From assembly GCF_036227565.1 (NCBI RefSeq), contig NZ_CP109460.1, forward strand, positions 62,001 through 126,000: a stretch of 64,000 bases of DNA, in the 5' to 3' direction. This document shows, piece after piece, positions 1 to 8,258 of this stretch (positions within the stretch are counted from its first letter, which is position 1; each line of letters begins with the position of its first letter). Source of the DNA: Streptomyces sp. NBC_01454. GTDB taxonomy: Bacteria; Actinomycetota; Actinomycetes; Streptomycetales; Streptomycetaceae. The position numbers and the translations under genes were made by a program. The notes beneath the pieces are model-generated. The model was not told the DNA's origin and made no database searches. It saw only the letters and a program-made list of their open reading frames with translations.

Positions 1-225
1 GGGGTCACCTGCAACACGCTGGTGCCCGGGTTTGTGATGACGCCGCTCAACAAGCCGTTGTGGTCCGACCCCGAGACCGTCAAGGTACTGGCGGCGCGCA
101 CGATGATCGGACGCAATGGACTGGCCGAGGACTTCGCCGGGGCGGCGGTGTTCCTGGCGAGCCGCGCCTCCGCGTACGTCACCGGTCAGGCGCTCTTCGT
201 CGACGGCGGGCTCTCCGTTCACTGA
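1..225 (+). CDS. Short-chain dehydrogenase/reductase, C-terminal part
   Basis: The reading frame is open from the first base and ends with TGA at 223-225, so only the last 74 residues are present. They read as the end of a classical SDR oxidoreductase (NAD(P)-dependent). There is a VPGFVMTPL segment, where SDRs have the P-G stretch after the active-site helix. The usual tail follows: a GLAEDFAGAAVFLAS helix, then YVTGQALFVDGGLSVH, where the VTGQ...VDGG motif contributes to the cofactor and dimer fold. The catalytic Tyr-x-x-x-Lys lies upstream of the window. The substrate cannot be inferred. The gene converges on the DUF4157 gene; the 240 bp between them show no further gene. Confidence 0.85.
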   Translation, partial: GVTCNTLVPGFVMTPLNKPLWSDPETVKVLAARTMIGRNGLAEDFAGAAVFLASRASAYVTGQALFVDGGLSVH

Positions 226-464
226 ACTCGGTATCCGGTCGGGGCCCTGCGACGCGTGATGGCGACCTCGCCGCGCAGGTCGAGCAGTGTTACCTCAGCA
301 TCGGCGGTGCCCTGACCGAGCCCGGTGGCTGCTTCGCCGACGTGGCGAACGTCTGGTGCGCGGCGAGCAGCGGGCGCAGGTGCGCGGGGGCCAGCCGGCC
401 AGGGCGGTGGGCGTGGTGGTCGCGTCTTGCGGCTGCTCAGGGTCCCTGCTGACCCGCGCCCGGA

Positions 465-2267
465 TCAGGACAAGACGATCTCCAGCCAGGGGCTCATCAT
501 GGTTCCGGACGTGCCGCGCGGCTGCTGGTCCAGCTCTGCCTGGGCGGATTGCAGGTCCTGGCCCGGACCCTGCCAGAACGTGTACGGCTTGCCGTTGTGC
601 TCGGGAGGGATCAGCGCCCAGTACTGGTAGTGCGTCAGGGTGAGGTAGACGCGCTTGTTGATGTAGTCCAGCACCACCTTGACGTTGTGCTCCCAGTCGC
701 TTCCCGTGCCGGTGTACTCGGCGAAGCCGCGGGGTGCCGTGGCCGCGTTCTGGACCGAGGAGCCCGCGCCGGACTGCGAGTGAGCGGTGTAGTGGGCGTG
801 CAGCCCCTGGGCGTGTGCGGGGACGGCGTCGGGGGCGAACTGGTTGTCGGGCAGTCTGCCGTAGTCGTCCTGGTGCCAACTGCGCAGCGTCCCGGGCTGG
901 TTGGGGCTCTTGTCGCGGACCGCTTTCTGCGCTTCGGTCCGCTCGTCGATCACCGGTTGCTGCTGTCCCGCGTCCGGTGTCTCCAACTGGTAGCGCACGT
1001 CGAAGATGAGGTTGAGCAGCGGGCGCGGCAGCATGTCGACGGCCTGCTTCAGCGTGAGCCGCGTCAGTGGCAGGTTCGCCCCACCCCGTGCATGGCTCTG
1101 GAGCCTCGGCTGCTCCTGCTGGGCTCCCCCGGCGACGACCGGGCCGAGCGACCGGCCGGTCTTCTCCCGCATCGTGTCGTCGTTTCCCCAGTACGGCTCC
1201 GTCTTCCCGGAGAGGGACGAGTGGTAGTAGCCGGTTTCCTCGGTGCTCGGCTGCGTCGCGTACCGGGTGTCCGCGTTCGGCACCGGAACCATGGCGCCTG
1301 GCCCCTCCGGGTGGTCCGGCGGATTGTGGTCGGAGGCGTAGGTCTGCTGGTCCTCCAGGAAGGTGTTCACCGCGCCGACGAGCATGGTGGTCAGCCGGAG
1401 GGCCCCCGGCACATCGGGGGTGGCGGACTTGAGTCCCCGCTTGATCTCTCTGAGTTCCGCCTCGAACGTGCCCTCGGGGTTGAGCTTCTGGGCGCGGCTG
1501 ACCTCGTCCTGCACGGCGATTGCCAGATACCGCAGGAGCTGGGGCGCGGTGAGTGTCTGCTCGGTGGCGTCCACTCCCCGCAGGTACATACCGGGAGTGA
1601 CCTTGACGGTCCGCTGCACGGCGGCCGGTCCGCCGGCCGCCGCACGCGCTGCGGAACCGGAACCGGAGTCGTGCGTCCCGGCCGCGTGCCCCGCCATGAC
1701 GCGCTGCGCGGTGGCCTCGGCCTCCCGTTCGAACCGGTCGGCGGGGTCCGAGACCTTCAGACTGTCCCCGTTGTCGGTCCCGGCGACGGGGCCTCGGCGC
1801 TGCTGGATCACATGCACGAGCTCATGGGCCAGGGTGTGCCGGTCCGCGCCGCCCTCCCCGATGACGACGTGGCTGCCCGAGGTGTACGCCCGTGCGCCCA
1901 CCTCGGCCGCGGAGGACCGGGCCGCCGCGTCGCTGTGGATCCGCACGTCGGAGAAGTCTGCGCCGAGCCGGGTCTCCATGTCGGTACGGGTGGTCTCGTC
2001 CAGAGGACGTCCGGGGGCACGGAGCACGTCATGGACGGCAGAGCGCTGCACCTCGGGCTGCTGGTGCCCGCAGCCGGCACCGTGCTGGTGCTGCTCCGCG
2101 GACAGGTGTCCGGCCTGGCGCAGCATCTGCACCACGGCGTCGTTTCCGGCAACCGCCTGCAGAGCCGCGAGGCCTGACGGAGCCGCCCGTGGTCCGGCGG
2201 CGGCCTGCCGGGCCGGCGCTCGGCTCGTATCGGCGCCGGTCGTCCTCGTCCTGTGGCGGTCGTGCAC
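465..2267 (-). CDS. DUF4157 (eCIS core domain) protein with unknown C-terminal half
   Basis: This 600-residue protein probably starts at a GTG (2267-2265) preceded by GAGGA about 4 nt upstream. Residues of about 75-158 form a DUF4157/eCIS-core domain: PLDETTRTDMETRLGADFSDVRIH, then a TLAHELVHVIQQ helix in which His148-Glu149-x-x-His152 is an HExxH zinc-metalloprotease motif. In the family this domain marks proteins linked to extracellular contractile injection systems and other toxin-like cargo. The roughly 400-residue C-terminal part matches nothing I recognise. It is rich in polar residues, with a WEHNVKVVLDYINKRVYLTL stretch near the end. No signal peptide or membrane segment is visible, as expected for a cytoplasmically loaded cargo. 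No eCIS structural genes lie within the window. The domain call is firm; the cargo role is inference. Confidence 0.85.
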   Translation of the reverse strand: MHDRHRTRTTGADTSRAPARQAAAGPRAAPSGLAALQAVAGNDAVVQMLRQAGHLSAEQHQHGAGCGHQQPEVQRSAVHDVLRAPGRPLDETTRTDMETRLGADFSDVRIHSDAAARSSAAEVGARAYTSGSHVVIGEGGADRHTLAHELVHVIQQRRGPVAGTDNGDSLKVSDPADRFEREAEATAQRVMAGHAAGTHDSGSGSAARAAAGGPAAVQRTVKVTPGMYLRGVDATEQTLTAPQLLRYLAIAVQDEVSRAQKLNPEGTFEAELREIKRGLKSATPDVPGALRLTTMLVGAVNTFLEDQQTYASDHNPPDHPEGPGAMVPVPNADTRYATQPSTEETGYYHSSLSGKTEPYWGNDDTMREKTGRSLGPVVAGGAQQEQPRLQSHARGGANLPLTRLTLKQAVDMLPRPLLNLIFDVRYQLETPDAGQQQPVIDERTEAQKAVRDKSPNQPGTLRSWHQDDYGRLPDNQFAPDAVPAHAQGLHAHYTAHSQSGAGSSVQNAATAPRGFAEYTGTGSDWEHNVKVVLDYINKRVYLTLTHYQYWALIPPEHNGKPYTFWQGPGQDLQSAQAELDQQPRGTSGTMMSPWLEIVLS

Positions 2268-2524
2268 GTGGTCCTCATCTGACGGCGGAATGCGGCTCCC
2301 TCTGGATACAGGGCCGGCGATACCCGCACCAGAGGCGTCAGGGCAGCCCGAGGGGCCGAACGGCTACCTCGGGTTGCCCCTAAGACCCTGAGAGCACGGC
2401 CTCGCCGCCTACCATGCGCGCCACGTCAGCAGATGGTGCCGCCGCTCGATGCCTACTGGGCGTACTCGGGTGAAGCGAAAGCGACCACGCCGCGAGGTGC
2501 GGTGCCAGGCGCCGCTGTGACTTA

Positions 2525-2556
2525 GTGGTCGGCTCCGTAAATCCTTCGGGGGTTGA
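2525..2556. repeat. Left terminal inverted repeat of the IS630-like cassette
   Basis: This 32-bp end begins GTGGTCGGCTCCG and is the exact reverse complement of 4164-4195. Identity stops at base 33, so the repeat is sharply bounded. It immediately follows TTA and directly adjoins the stop codon of the transposase remnant. Confidence 0.85.
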
Positions 2557-3151
2557 TCACGTTGCCCGTCCGACAGAGGCTTCTTCCTGGTGATCGGCGG
2601 TGTGCCGGTCGAGCCTGGCCAGTAGATCGTCCAGGTCGGAGGTGGTGAACTTCCACTGGAACGGCCGTGCTGTGGCGTTGTAGCGGTCTTCGAAGGCTCG
2701 GAGCCGGTCCCTGACCTGAGCGAGGTCGGTGAAGTCGTTGGGGTGGACGACCTTGCGCTGGACGACGGAGAAGTAGATCTCCGCCTGGTTCAGCCAGGAG
2801 GCATGGACGGGTGTGCGGACCATGACGGCGTTGGGGAACGCCGCCGCCAGCCGGGCGGCGGACCTCGGCAACCTGCAGCGGCGTGAACACCGTCGGGCCG
2901 CCGCAGCGCTGACGGTCTTTGAGTCCGGGCAAGCCCTGTTCGGCGAACCGGCCACGCCAGCGGCGCACGGTGTCCAGGTGCAGCCCCGTCTCCTGGGCGA
3001 TACGCGCGTTGGAGCGTCCGCGCGCGGCGTGCAGCACCACCTGTGCACGCACCCGCAGCCGGTGCTCGGCCTTGTGACCGTAGGCCATCGTCTTCAGCCG
3101 CGCGCGTTCGGCGGCACTCGGGGCTATCGGACAGGCAGTGCGGAGGGGCAT
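2557..3151 (-). pseudogene. IS630-family transposase, internally deleted and frame-shifted
   Basis: The N-terminal part (from the ATG at 3151) shows the IS630 helix-turn-helix region: RSNARIAQETGLHLDTVRRW followed by RFAEQGLPGLKDR. Near 2870 this frame is lost, and the C-terminal part continues in another frame down to the stop at 2557. That part contains THASWLNQ-like residues (VHASWLNQAEIYFSVVQRKV), whose Glu is the last acidic residue of the DDE triad, and then the RYNATARPFQWKF tail. About 150 residues that normally carry the first two catalytic Asp residues are missing. It therefore cannot be active. Confidence 0.85.
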
Positions 3152-3271
3152 GGCGGGCGAGCCGATCGGCGGAAGTGGATCACTGGCAAGCCGCAGCCTT
3201 CCCCGCCCGCCGTGGCAGTGGAGCCCAGGCGTCGCGGCGGTCAGCGGGCGCCCGAGCTTGGACTGACCAGA

Positions 3272-3997
3272 TCACTCCGTCACGGGCAGGCACTCGGCGA
3301 GCAGGTCGACGACATCGCGCCAGGCTCGCTGCGCGTGCCGTGGGTGGTAGCCGACGCCGGGGCGCACGGGATGGCCGACCGGCGGGTGGTGGAAGGCGTG
3401 CAAGGCGCCGCCGTAGACCACGAGGCGCCAGTCGACGTCCGCGGCCTGCATCTCGGCGGTGAACGCGTCCCGTTGCTCAGCGGACATGATCGGGTCTTCC
3501 GAGCCGACCCCGGCCCACACCGGGCAGCGAATGCGCGCTGCCTCGCCCGGTCGGCCCGTGATAGTCGCGTTGACTGTCCCGATCGCGCGCAGGTTGACTC
3601 CGTCGCGCCCGAGTTCCAGCCCGATGGCGCCCCCGGTGCCGTAGCCGACGGCGGCGATCCGGTCGGGGTCGGTCCGCGGTTCGGCGCGCAACACGTCGAG
3701 CGCCGCGTGGCCGATGCCTCGCATCCGGTCGGGGTCGGCGAGTAGCGGCATGCAACGGGCCAGCATCTCCTCGGGGTTGCCCAAATAGCGCCCGCCGTGG
3801 AGGTCGAAGGCCAGCGCCACATATCCCAGCTCAGCCAGGGCATCGGCTCGGTGTCGCTCGACGTCGCTGAGCCCCGTGCCCTCTGGTCCGAGCAGCACCG
3901 CGGGCCGGCGGTCGGCACCGGCCGGGAGCGCGAGGTGCCCGATCATCGTCAGACCGTCGGCCGGGTACTGGACCGTGCGCGTGGTAATAGTCGTCAT
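3272..3997 (-). CDS. Dienelactone hydrolase family protein lacking the usual Cys/Ser nucleophile
   Basis: The 241-residue protein is taken from the ATG (MTTITTRTVQYPADG) at 3997. It has the fold markers of the DLH family: an ALAFDLHGG strand-loop, a GSEDP acid-residue loop, and a C-terminal YGGALHAFHHP segment carrying the catalytic His. At the nucleophile elbow the family reads G-[YF]-C-x-G-G, but here it reads GYGTGG. Gly120 (codon GGC) replaces the Cys (TGC), one base apart. The gene is the passenger of the IS630-like cassette. Enzymatic activity is doubtful; it may be decaying or have another role. Family assignment is solid, function unknown. Confidence 0.8.
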   Translation of the reverse strand: MTTITTRTVQYPADGLTMIGHLALPAGADRRPAVLLGPEGTGLSDVERHRADALAELGYVALAFDLHGGRYLGNPEEMLARCMPLLADPDRMRGIGHAALDVLRAEPRTDPDRIAAVGYGTGGAIGLELGRDGVNLRAIGTVNATITGRPGEAARIRCPVWAGVGSEDPIMSAEQRDAFTAEMQAADVDWRLVVYGGALHAFHHPPVGHPVRPGVGYHPRHAQRAWRDVVDLLAECLPVTE

Positions 3998-4163
3998 GAG
4001 ACTGGACCGTAGCGATCGTCGCGTCCGGTCGGGCCGGGGTTCGCCGCTGGCAGAACAGCGCGGGTGCCCCTCTGAAATGCGGCGATGGCTCACAAGAACC
4101 GTCACAACCCCCGTTCCCACGGCAGCACCTGCCCTGGCACCACGCACGACACAGGTTCCGGAG

Positions 4164-4195
4164 TCAACCCCCGAAGGATTTACGGAGCCGACCAC
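4164..4195. repeat. Right terminal inverted repeat of the IS630-like cassette
   Basis: Exact reverse complement of 2525-2556, followed by TTA. It lies about 165 bp upstream of the start codon of the passenger hydrolase, so the hydrolase promoter is carried within the element. Confidence 0.85.
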
Positions 4196-4237
4196 TTAGC
4201 GCTTCAGTGGGCGAGTTGGTGTCGTCAAGGCTCCGCG

Positions 4238-4981
4238 TCAGGACGGGCCGAGGATGCAGAACTCGTGGCCCTCCGGGTCGGCAAGGACCGTCCACGGCAC
4301 GTCGCCCTGGCCGAGGTCGAGGTCGGTGGCGCCGAGGGCCCGCAGCCGGCTCACCTCCGCTGCTCTGTCATCACCGGGGTACGGCAGCAGATCCATATGG
4401 ACGCGGTCTGGCACGGTCTTCCCGTCGGGCATGCGGAGGAACTCGAGATACGGGCCGACGCTCTTGGCGGAGCGCAACACCGCGTGGCCGTCAGTCACCT
4501 CGTGCAGGGTCCAGTCCATCGCCTCACCCCAGAACCGGGCCATGGCCTGCGGATCCATGCAGTCGACCACCACCGCGGCGATCGGCCCGGTGTCCCGGTA
4601 GATCTCCCGAGGCTCCAGCACGCAGAACTCGTTGCCCTCCGGGTCGGCAAGGACCGTCCACGGTACATCGCCCTGGCCCACGTCGGCGGGCGTCGCACCG
4701 AGAGCCTTCAGGCGCGCGACCAACTCCGCCTGATGGGCCGCAGAGGTGGTGGCGAGATCGAGGTGCACCCGGTTCTTTGTTGCTGTCTTGGGTTCCGGGA
4801 CGGCAACGACGTCGATGCAGACGGCGACCGGGTCCGGCCAGACGAAGCCGCCGCCGGGTTCCACGTTGGTCACGCCGGGTCCCTCGCTGGAAACACTCCA
4901 GTCGAGCGCCTCCGCCCAGAACCGGCCGACTGCCGAGTCATCCAGAGCCTTGATGTTCACCTGAACAGGTCGCAGTGCCAT
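4238..4981 (-). CDS. VOC (glyoxalase/bleomycin-resistance-like) protein with two domains
   Basis: Starting at the ATG at 4981 (MALRPVQVNIKAL), the 247-residue protein consists of two tandem VOC modules of about 120 residues. Each ends with almost the same sequence: DVGQGDVPWTVLADPEGNEFC in the first, DLGQGDVPWTVLADPEGHEFC in the second. This indicates an internal duplication. Each half starts with a residue pattern of the type A-x-x-RFWGEALDW, typical of the actinobacterial glyoxalase_6 group. VOC proteins bind metals or small ligands (antibiotics, glutathione adducts); no substrate can be deduced. It lies just outside the IS630-like cassette, transcribed leftwards towards it. Confidence 0.8.
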   Translation of the reverse strand: MALRPVQVNIKALDDSAVGRFWAEALDWSVSSEGPGVTNVEPGGGFVWPDPVAVCIDVVAVPEPKTATKNRVHLDLATTSAAHQAELVARLKALGATPADVGQGDVPWTVLADPEGNEFCVLEPREIYRDTGPIAAVVVDCMDPQAMARFWGEAMDWTLHEVTDGHAVLRSAKSVGPYLEFLRMPDGKTVPDRVHMDLLPYPGDDRAAEVSRLRALGATDLDLGQGDVPWTVLADPEGHEFCILGPS

Positions 4982-5166
4982 GTCTGCGATCCTATGCACC
5001 CGCTCTGCAACGAGGCAGGCACCGTCGCCCAACAGAGATCAACTCGCTCACCAGCCGCAGTGCTCAGCTCGCCGACTGGAGCGCTCAGCCCTGCCGGATG
5101 AACTGCTCACTCGCCAGATGAAGCGCTAAGACAGCCGCGGCCCAGGGGTGATCCGAAAGGCACGCT

Positions 5167-5724
5167 CTAGTAGTCGAGTTCCACGTAGTCGATGTCGGTG
5201 AACTCGACCAGGAGGCCGTCGGCGCGGCGGCCGCGGTCCTTGAAGTAGATCTCCTGGAGGCCCTCGGCGGCGATGTTCTGCAGTTCCTGCTCGGCGGCGC
5301 CGGCGGCCTGTGCGTCGAACAGCCGGGCCGCATAAGCGGGGGGCAGGGCCTGGGTGATGAGGCGGATCCGGCCGTCGTCGGTGGAGCCGGGGGCGGCGGT
5401 GAAGCCGAAGCGGGCCCGGGTCTCGATGACGATGCCGTCGGTGGTCGCCGCCCGCTTCTTCGCCCGCTCGCGGACCCGTGGCTGCCACCGCTTGCGGACC
5501 TCTTGCTCCATGCGTGCGGCGAGGTCCTTGCGGGGCCGCTTGAGTTGCGCCTTGAGGTAGCGCTCGACCGTACGCTGCGAGATGCCGAGCAGCTCGGCAA
5601 CAGCCCTGGTGGAGCCCTTCTCCGCCTTGACCAGGAACCGCATCTGCGCAGGCCCCGACTTCGGGATGGGGCGGGTGGTGGTGTGTTCCGCTGCCTTGTC
5701 GAGGCTGTCCTGGATGATGCCCAT
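5167..5724 (-). CDS. tpg: Telomere terminal protein Tpg
   Basis: This 185-residue protein has the size and sequence character of Streptomyces Tpg, which is covalently bound to the 5' ends of linear replicons and primes end patching. Visible features are the N-terminal ...SGPAQMRFLVKAEKG segment, a helix-turn-helix-like AVAELLGISQRTVERYLK (about 41-58), a very basic region RKRWQPRVRERAKKRAATT, the block GIVIETRARFGFTAAPGSTDD, and the end FKD...VEFTDIDYVELDY. A Thr close to position 114 has been reported as the priming residue in Tpg proteins; Thr115 here is the natural candidate. The start lies 9 bp after the tap stop codon, with a GGAG overlapping the end of tap, so the two genes are co-translated. 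Confidence 0.92.
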   Translation of the reverse strand: MGIIQDSLDKAAEHTTTRPIPKSGPAQMRFLVKAEKGSTRAVAELLGISQRTVERYLKAQLKRPRKDLAARMEQEVRKRWQPRVRERAKKRAATTDGIVIETRARFGFTAAPGSTDDGRIRLITQALPPAYAARLFDAQAAGAAEQELQNIAAEGLQEIYFKDRGRRADGLLVEFTDIDYVELDY

Positions 5725-5733
5725 CGCGCTGGT

Positions 5734-8004
5734 CTACTCTCCGTCGGCGGCGGCGTCGGTGCCCTTGATGTGCCGGGCGGGATTGAGCTGCTCGTCCTCG
5801 ATCATCGACGCCAGCCACAGGAAGTCCTGGGTGCCCTCGTGCTTGACCATGCCAGGGGACACCCCGAGGCGGAACCCGCCCGGCACCGGCTTGCCTTCCG
5901 GGGTGTACGGGAGGAAGTCGAGCGGCGACGGGCCGCGGGAGAGGTACACGGCGCAGTCGGACAGCACCGCCACGGGGAACAGGCCGGAGGCGGCGAGCTT
6001 CGTCATCTTGCGATGCATGTTGGTGCGGGCCTTGCCGATCAGCTCCGCCCGGATGTGCGGGCTCCACGTCGGGCGTTCCAGAGCCGGCCAGCGCTCACCG
6101 TGCTTGTGCCTCGCGCTCTGCGGGCGTTCGCGGAGCTTGCCGATGCCGCCCTTGACGCTGGACTTGATGGCGGAAAGGACCGCGGCCCGGCCCGGATCGG
6201 CGTCCTTGTGGTGCACCATCGCGGCGAGGAAGTCCTCGTCGGTCATGCCGGTGGTGACGCCGAGGTCGGCCATGGTGGCCATATAGGCGTCGCGCAGCCT
6301 GGTGTACCAGGGGTCGAGGTAGGCGCCGCTGTCGTGGCGGACGTACGCCTCCGTCGGCTGTACCCGGGCACCGAGTTCCACGGCGTAGGCGACGGTGGAG
6401 GTCGAGTACCAGGCCGGCCCGTCCGGGCGGACGCCCTTGGGGGTGAACGGGGACGGGAGGCGGGGGTCGAGGTCGAGGTGGGAGAGGTCCACGAGCCACG
6501 AGCCGGGCAGCTTCGGGTCGAAGTCGGGGTACTTCTCCTGTGTGGCGGGGCCGAGGCCGACGACGAGGCGGTTGGCGGCCGCGGCGAACGCCATGTTCAC
6601 ATCCAGGCCGACCGCGTGGGTATAGCCCGCGGTGCACTCCTCGTCGGTGAGTGGGCGGAACCAGTCGTAGGCCTCTTCGTCGACGACCTGGTCGGGGGTG
6701 CGCTCGTGGAAACGGGGGTAGCGGGCGGCGACGACGGGGTGTTCCATCGGGGCCTCGGGCGGCGCCGGATCCACCGCTTCCGTCAGCGCACCCGGCATCG
6801 GGCCGGACACCCAGGATCCGGACTCGTTCCTGACGGCGCGGGTCGGCGGGCGCAGCGCGGTCATCAGCTCCAGGCCGCATACGGCGGTCGAACCGCGCGG
6901 TGTGATGACGCGCTGGGCGTAGGACCCGAGGACCGCGGCGACGTCGGCCGGCGGCAGCTGTCCCGTGGCACCCCAGGAACGCGCATCGAGTGCGCCCCAG
7001 GGCAGGACGGCCAGCTGCACGCACTGGCGCCTGCCGCCCTCCGTGGGGCGGTAGACGCGTGCCCAGGGACCGAAGCCGCGCCGGGTCAGCTGCCATTCCG
7101 CGCGCGCCAGTTGCTTGATCACGGGGTGATCGTCGGGCAGGCGCAGTCCGCGTCGATCCTCCAACTCGGCCGGTAGGCCGAGGAGTTCGGCGGCAGCAGC
7201 GGTCAGCACGATCAGCGGGTCGGAGTCCTTGCCGGAGCGGTGCAGCCGCGGTGCGCCGAGCTTCGCCTCGGTCAGCGTCCATGCGACCAGCGCCGGGAGG
7301 GTCTTGGCCGGGCAGTCGAGGACCAGGCCGCCGACGCAGTACAGCGACCCGTCGTCGTCCAGCACCCCCAGCGGCCCGTTGACGAAGCGGGGGTCGGTCT
7401 CGGACGGAGCGTCGGCCGGCTTCTTCGACGGGGCCTTCATGGGGGGCGAGTTCTTGCGGGGCGAGTTCTTTGACGGGGAGTGCTTTGACGGGAAGTTCTT
7501 TGGTTGAGCGTTCTTCGCGGGTGGGTGCTGTGACGTGGGCGGTGGCACGGTGGGGTCGGCCGGGCGGGGGGCTGTAGCGGCGCCGGCTTGGGACGGTGTC
7601 TGTGCCGGGGCGGCCGGGTACGCCGGGGCCGGCACCTGCGCCGGAGCGGGGAAGCCGGTCGGTTCGGGGATGGCGGTCTGCGGCGTGGTCGGTGCGGAGG
7701 CGTACGGCACCGTTGGCGCGGGGAGGCCGGCCGTGCTGGGCTCTACGGGGTAGCGGGCGGCGAGGCCCTCCAGGAGCCGGGCGTACGCGGCGCGTTTAGG
7801 CGGCCGCGGCTCGGTCCTGCCGACCTCCCAGCTCGTCACCGTCTCCCGCCGTACCGACAACGCACGCGCCACCTGATCCTGGCTCAGGCCCCCCGCCTCA
7901 CGCAGCCGTCGTCGCTCTGCCGGATCCGGCAGAGCGTCCTGGTCCGCCACGTGGTCCAGCAGCGCATCGACCGAGGCAAACAGCTTGTCCTGCTCGTTGG
8001 CCAC
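5734..8004 (-). CDS. tap: Telomere-associated protein Tap
   Basis: The best start is a GTG at 8004-8002 (VANEQDKLFASVDALL), because GGAGGTGAT lies just upstream with normal spacing. This gives 756 residues. Residues of about 30-85 form an XRE-type helix-turn-helix (EAGGLSQDQVARALSVRRETVTSWEVGRT). A Pro/Ala-rich, low-complexity linker with repeated K-x-SP/NSP units follows (about 95-205). The long C-terminal part is the conserved Tap region. Tap binds telomeric single-stranded DNA and recruits Tpg, which is encoded immediately downstream. The pair implies a linear chromosome or linear plasmid, usually with the end not far away. Confidence 0.9.
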   Translation of the reverse strand: MANEQDKLFASVDALLDHVADQDALPDPAERRRLREAGGLSQDQVARALSVRRETVTSWEVGRTEPRPPKRAAYARLLEGLAARYPVEPSTAGLPAPTVPYASAPTTPQTAIPEPTGFPAPAQVPAPAYPAAPAQTPSQAGAATAPRPADPTVPPPTSQHPPAKNAQPKNFPSKHSPSKNSPRKNSPPMKAPSKKPADAPSETDPRFVNGPLGVLDDDGSLYCVGGLVLDCPAKTLPALVAWTLTEAKLGAPRLHRSGKDSDPLIVLTAAAAELLGLPAELEDRRGLRLPDDHPVIKQLARAEWQLTRRGFGPWARVYRPTEGGRRQCVQLAVLPWGALDARSWGATGQLPPADVAAVLGSYAQRVITPRGSTAVCGLELMTALRPPTRAVRNESGSWVSGPMPGALTEAVDPAPPEAPMEHPVVAARYPRFHERTPDQVVDEEAYDWFRPLTDEECTAGYTHAVGLDVNMAFAAAANRLVVGLGPATQEKYPDFDPKLPGSWLVDLSHLDLDPRLPSPFTPKGVRPDGPAWYSTSTVAYAVELGARVQPTEAYVRHDSGAYLDPWYTRLRDAYMATMADLGVTTGMTDEDFLAAMVHHKDADPGRAAVLSAIKSSVKGGIGKLRERPQSARHKHGERWPALERPTWSPHIRAELIGKARTNMHRKMTKLAASGLFPVAVLSDCAVYLSRGPSPLDFLPYTPEGKPVPGGFRLGVSPGMVKHEGTQDFLWLASMIEDEQLNPARHIKGTDAAADGE

Positions 8005-8258
8005 AGGATCACCTCCAGGCCCCACCCTAGCTGAAACACACCCGGCGTAGCGGTGAAGCGCACGTCACCCGGAGCGGAGTCCCGCAGAGCGGTGGAGGGG
8101 GGCAAGATGCGTGCCCTGATCGAGCGCCTGGCCGCCGTCGAGGGCCTGGAGCACGTACGCACGTGACGCACCGGAGCGGACCCGCTCGGCCTTGAGCATG
8201 GCCGGGATCAGCACGCACCGACACATCGGCTGACAAGCGCAGATGTCACACCAGAAGC

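Larger units (their letters stand above)
2525..4195. mobile_element. IS630-like cassette with decayed transposase and passenger hydrolase
   Basis: Perfect 32-bp inverted repeats at 2525-2556 and 4164-4195 bound a 1.67-kb segment, and both outer ends abut the trinucleotide TTA (2522-2524 and 4196-4198), resembling a target duplication. IS630 elements target TA. Inside are the remains of an IS630-type transposase, whose stop codon touches the left repeat, and a complete hydrolase gene. The transposase has lost its middle section, so the unit can only move if a related transposase acts in trans. The layout suggests a small non-autonomous transposon that carries a passenger gene. Confidence 0.75.

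Noticed and set aside
8107..8166. A 19-residue frame (MRALIERLAAVEGLEHVRT) with a GGAGGGG ribosome site opposite the tap promoter
   Set aside because: Too short to support; it may be the tail of a decayed gene, since protein-like sequence continues upstream in the same frame.
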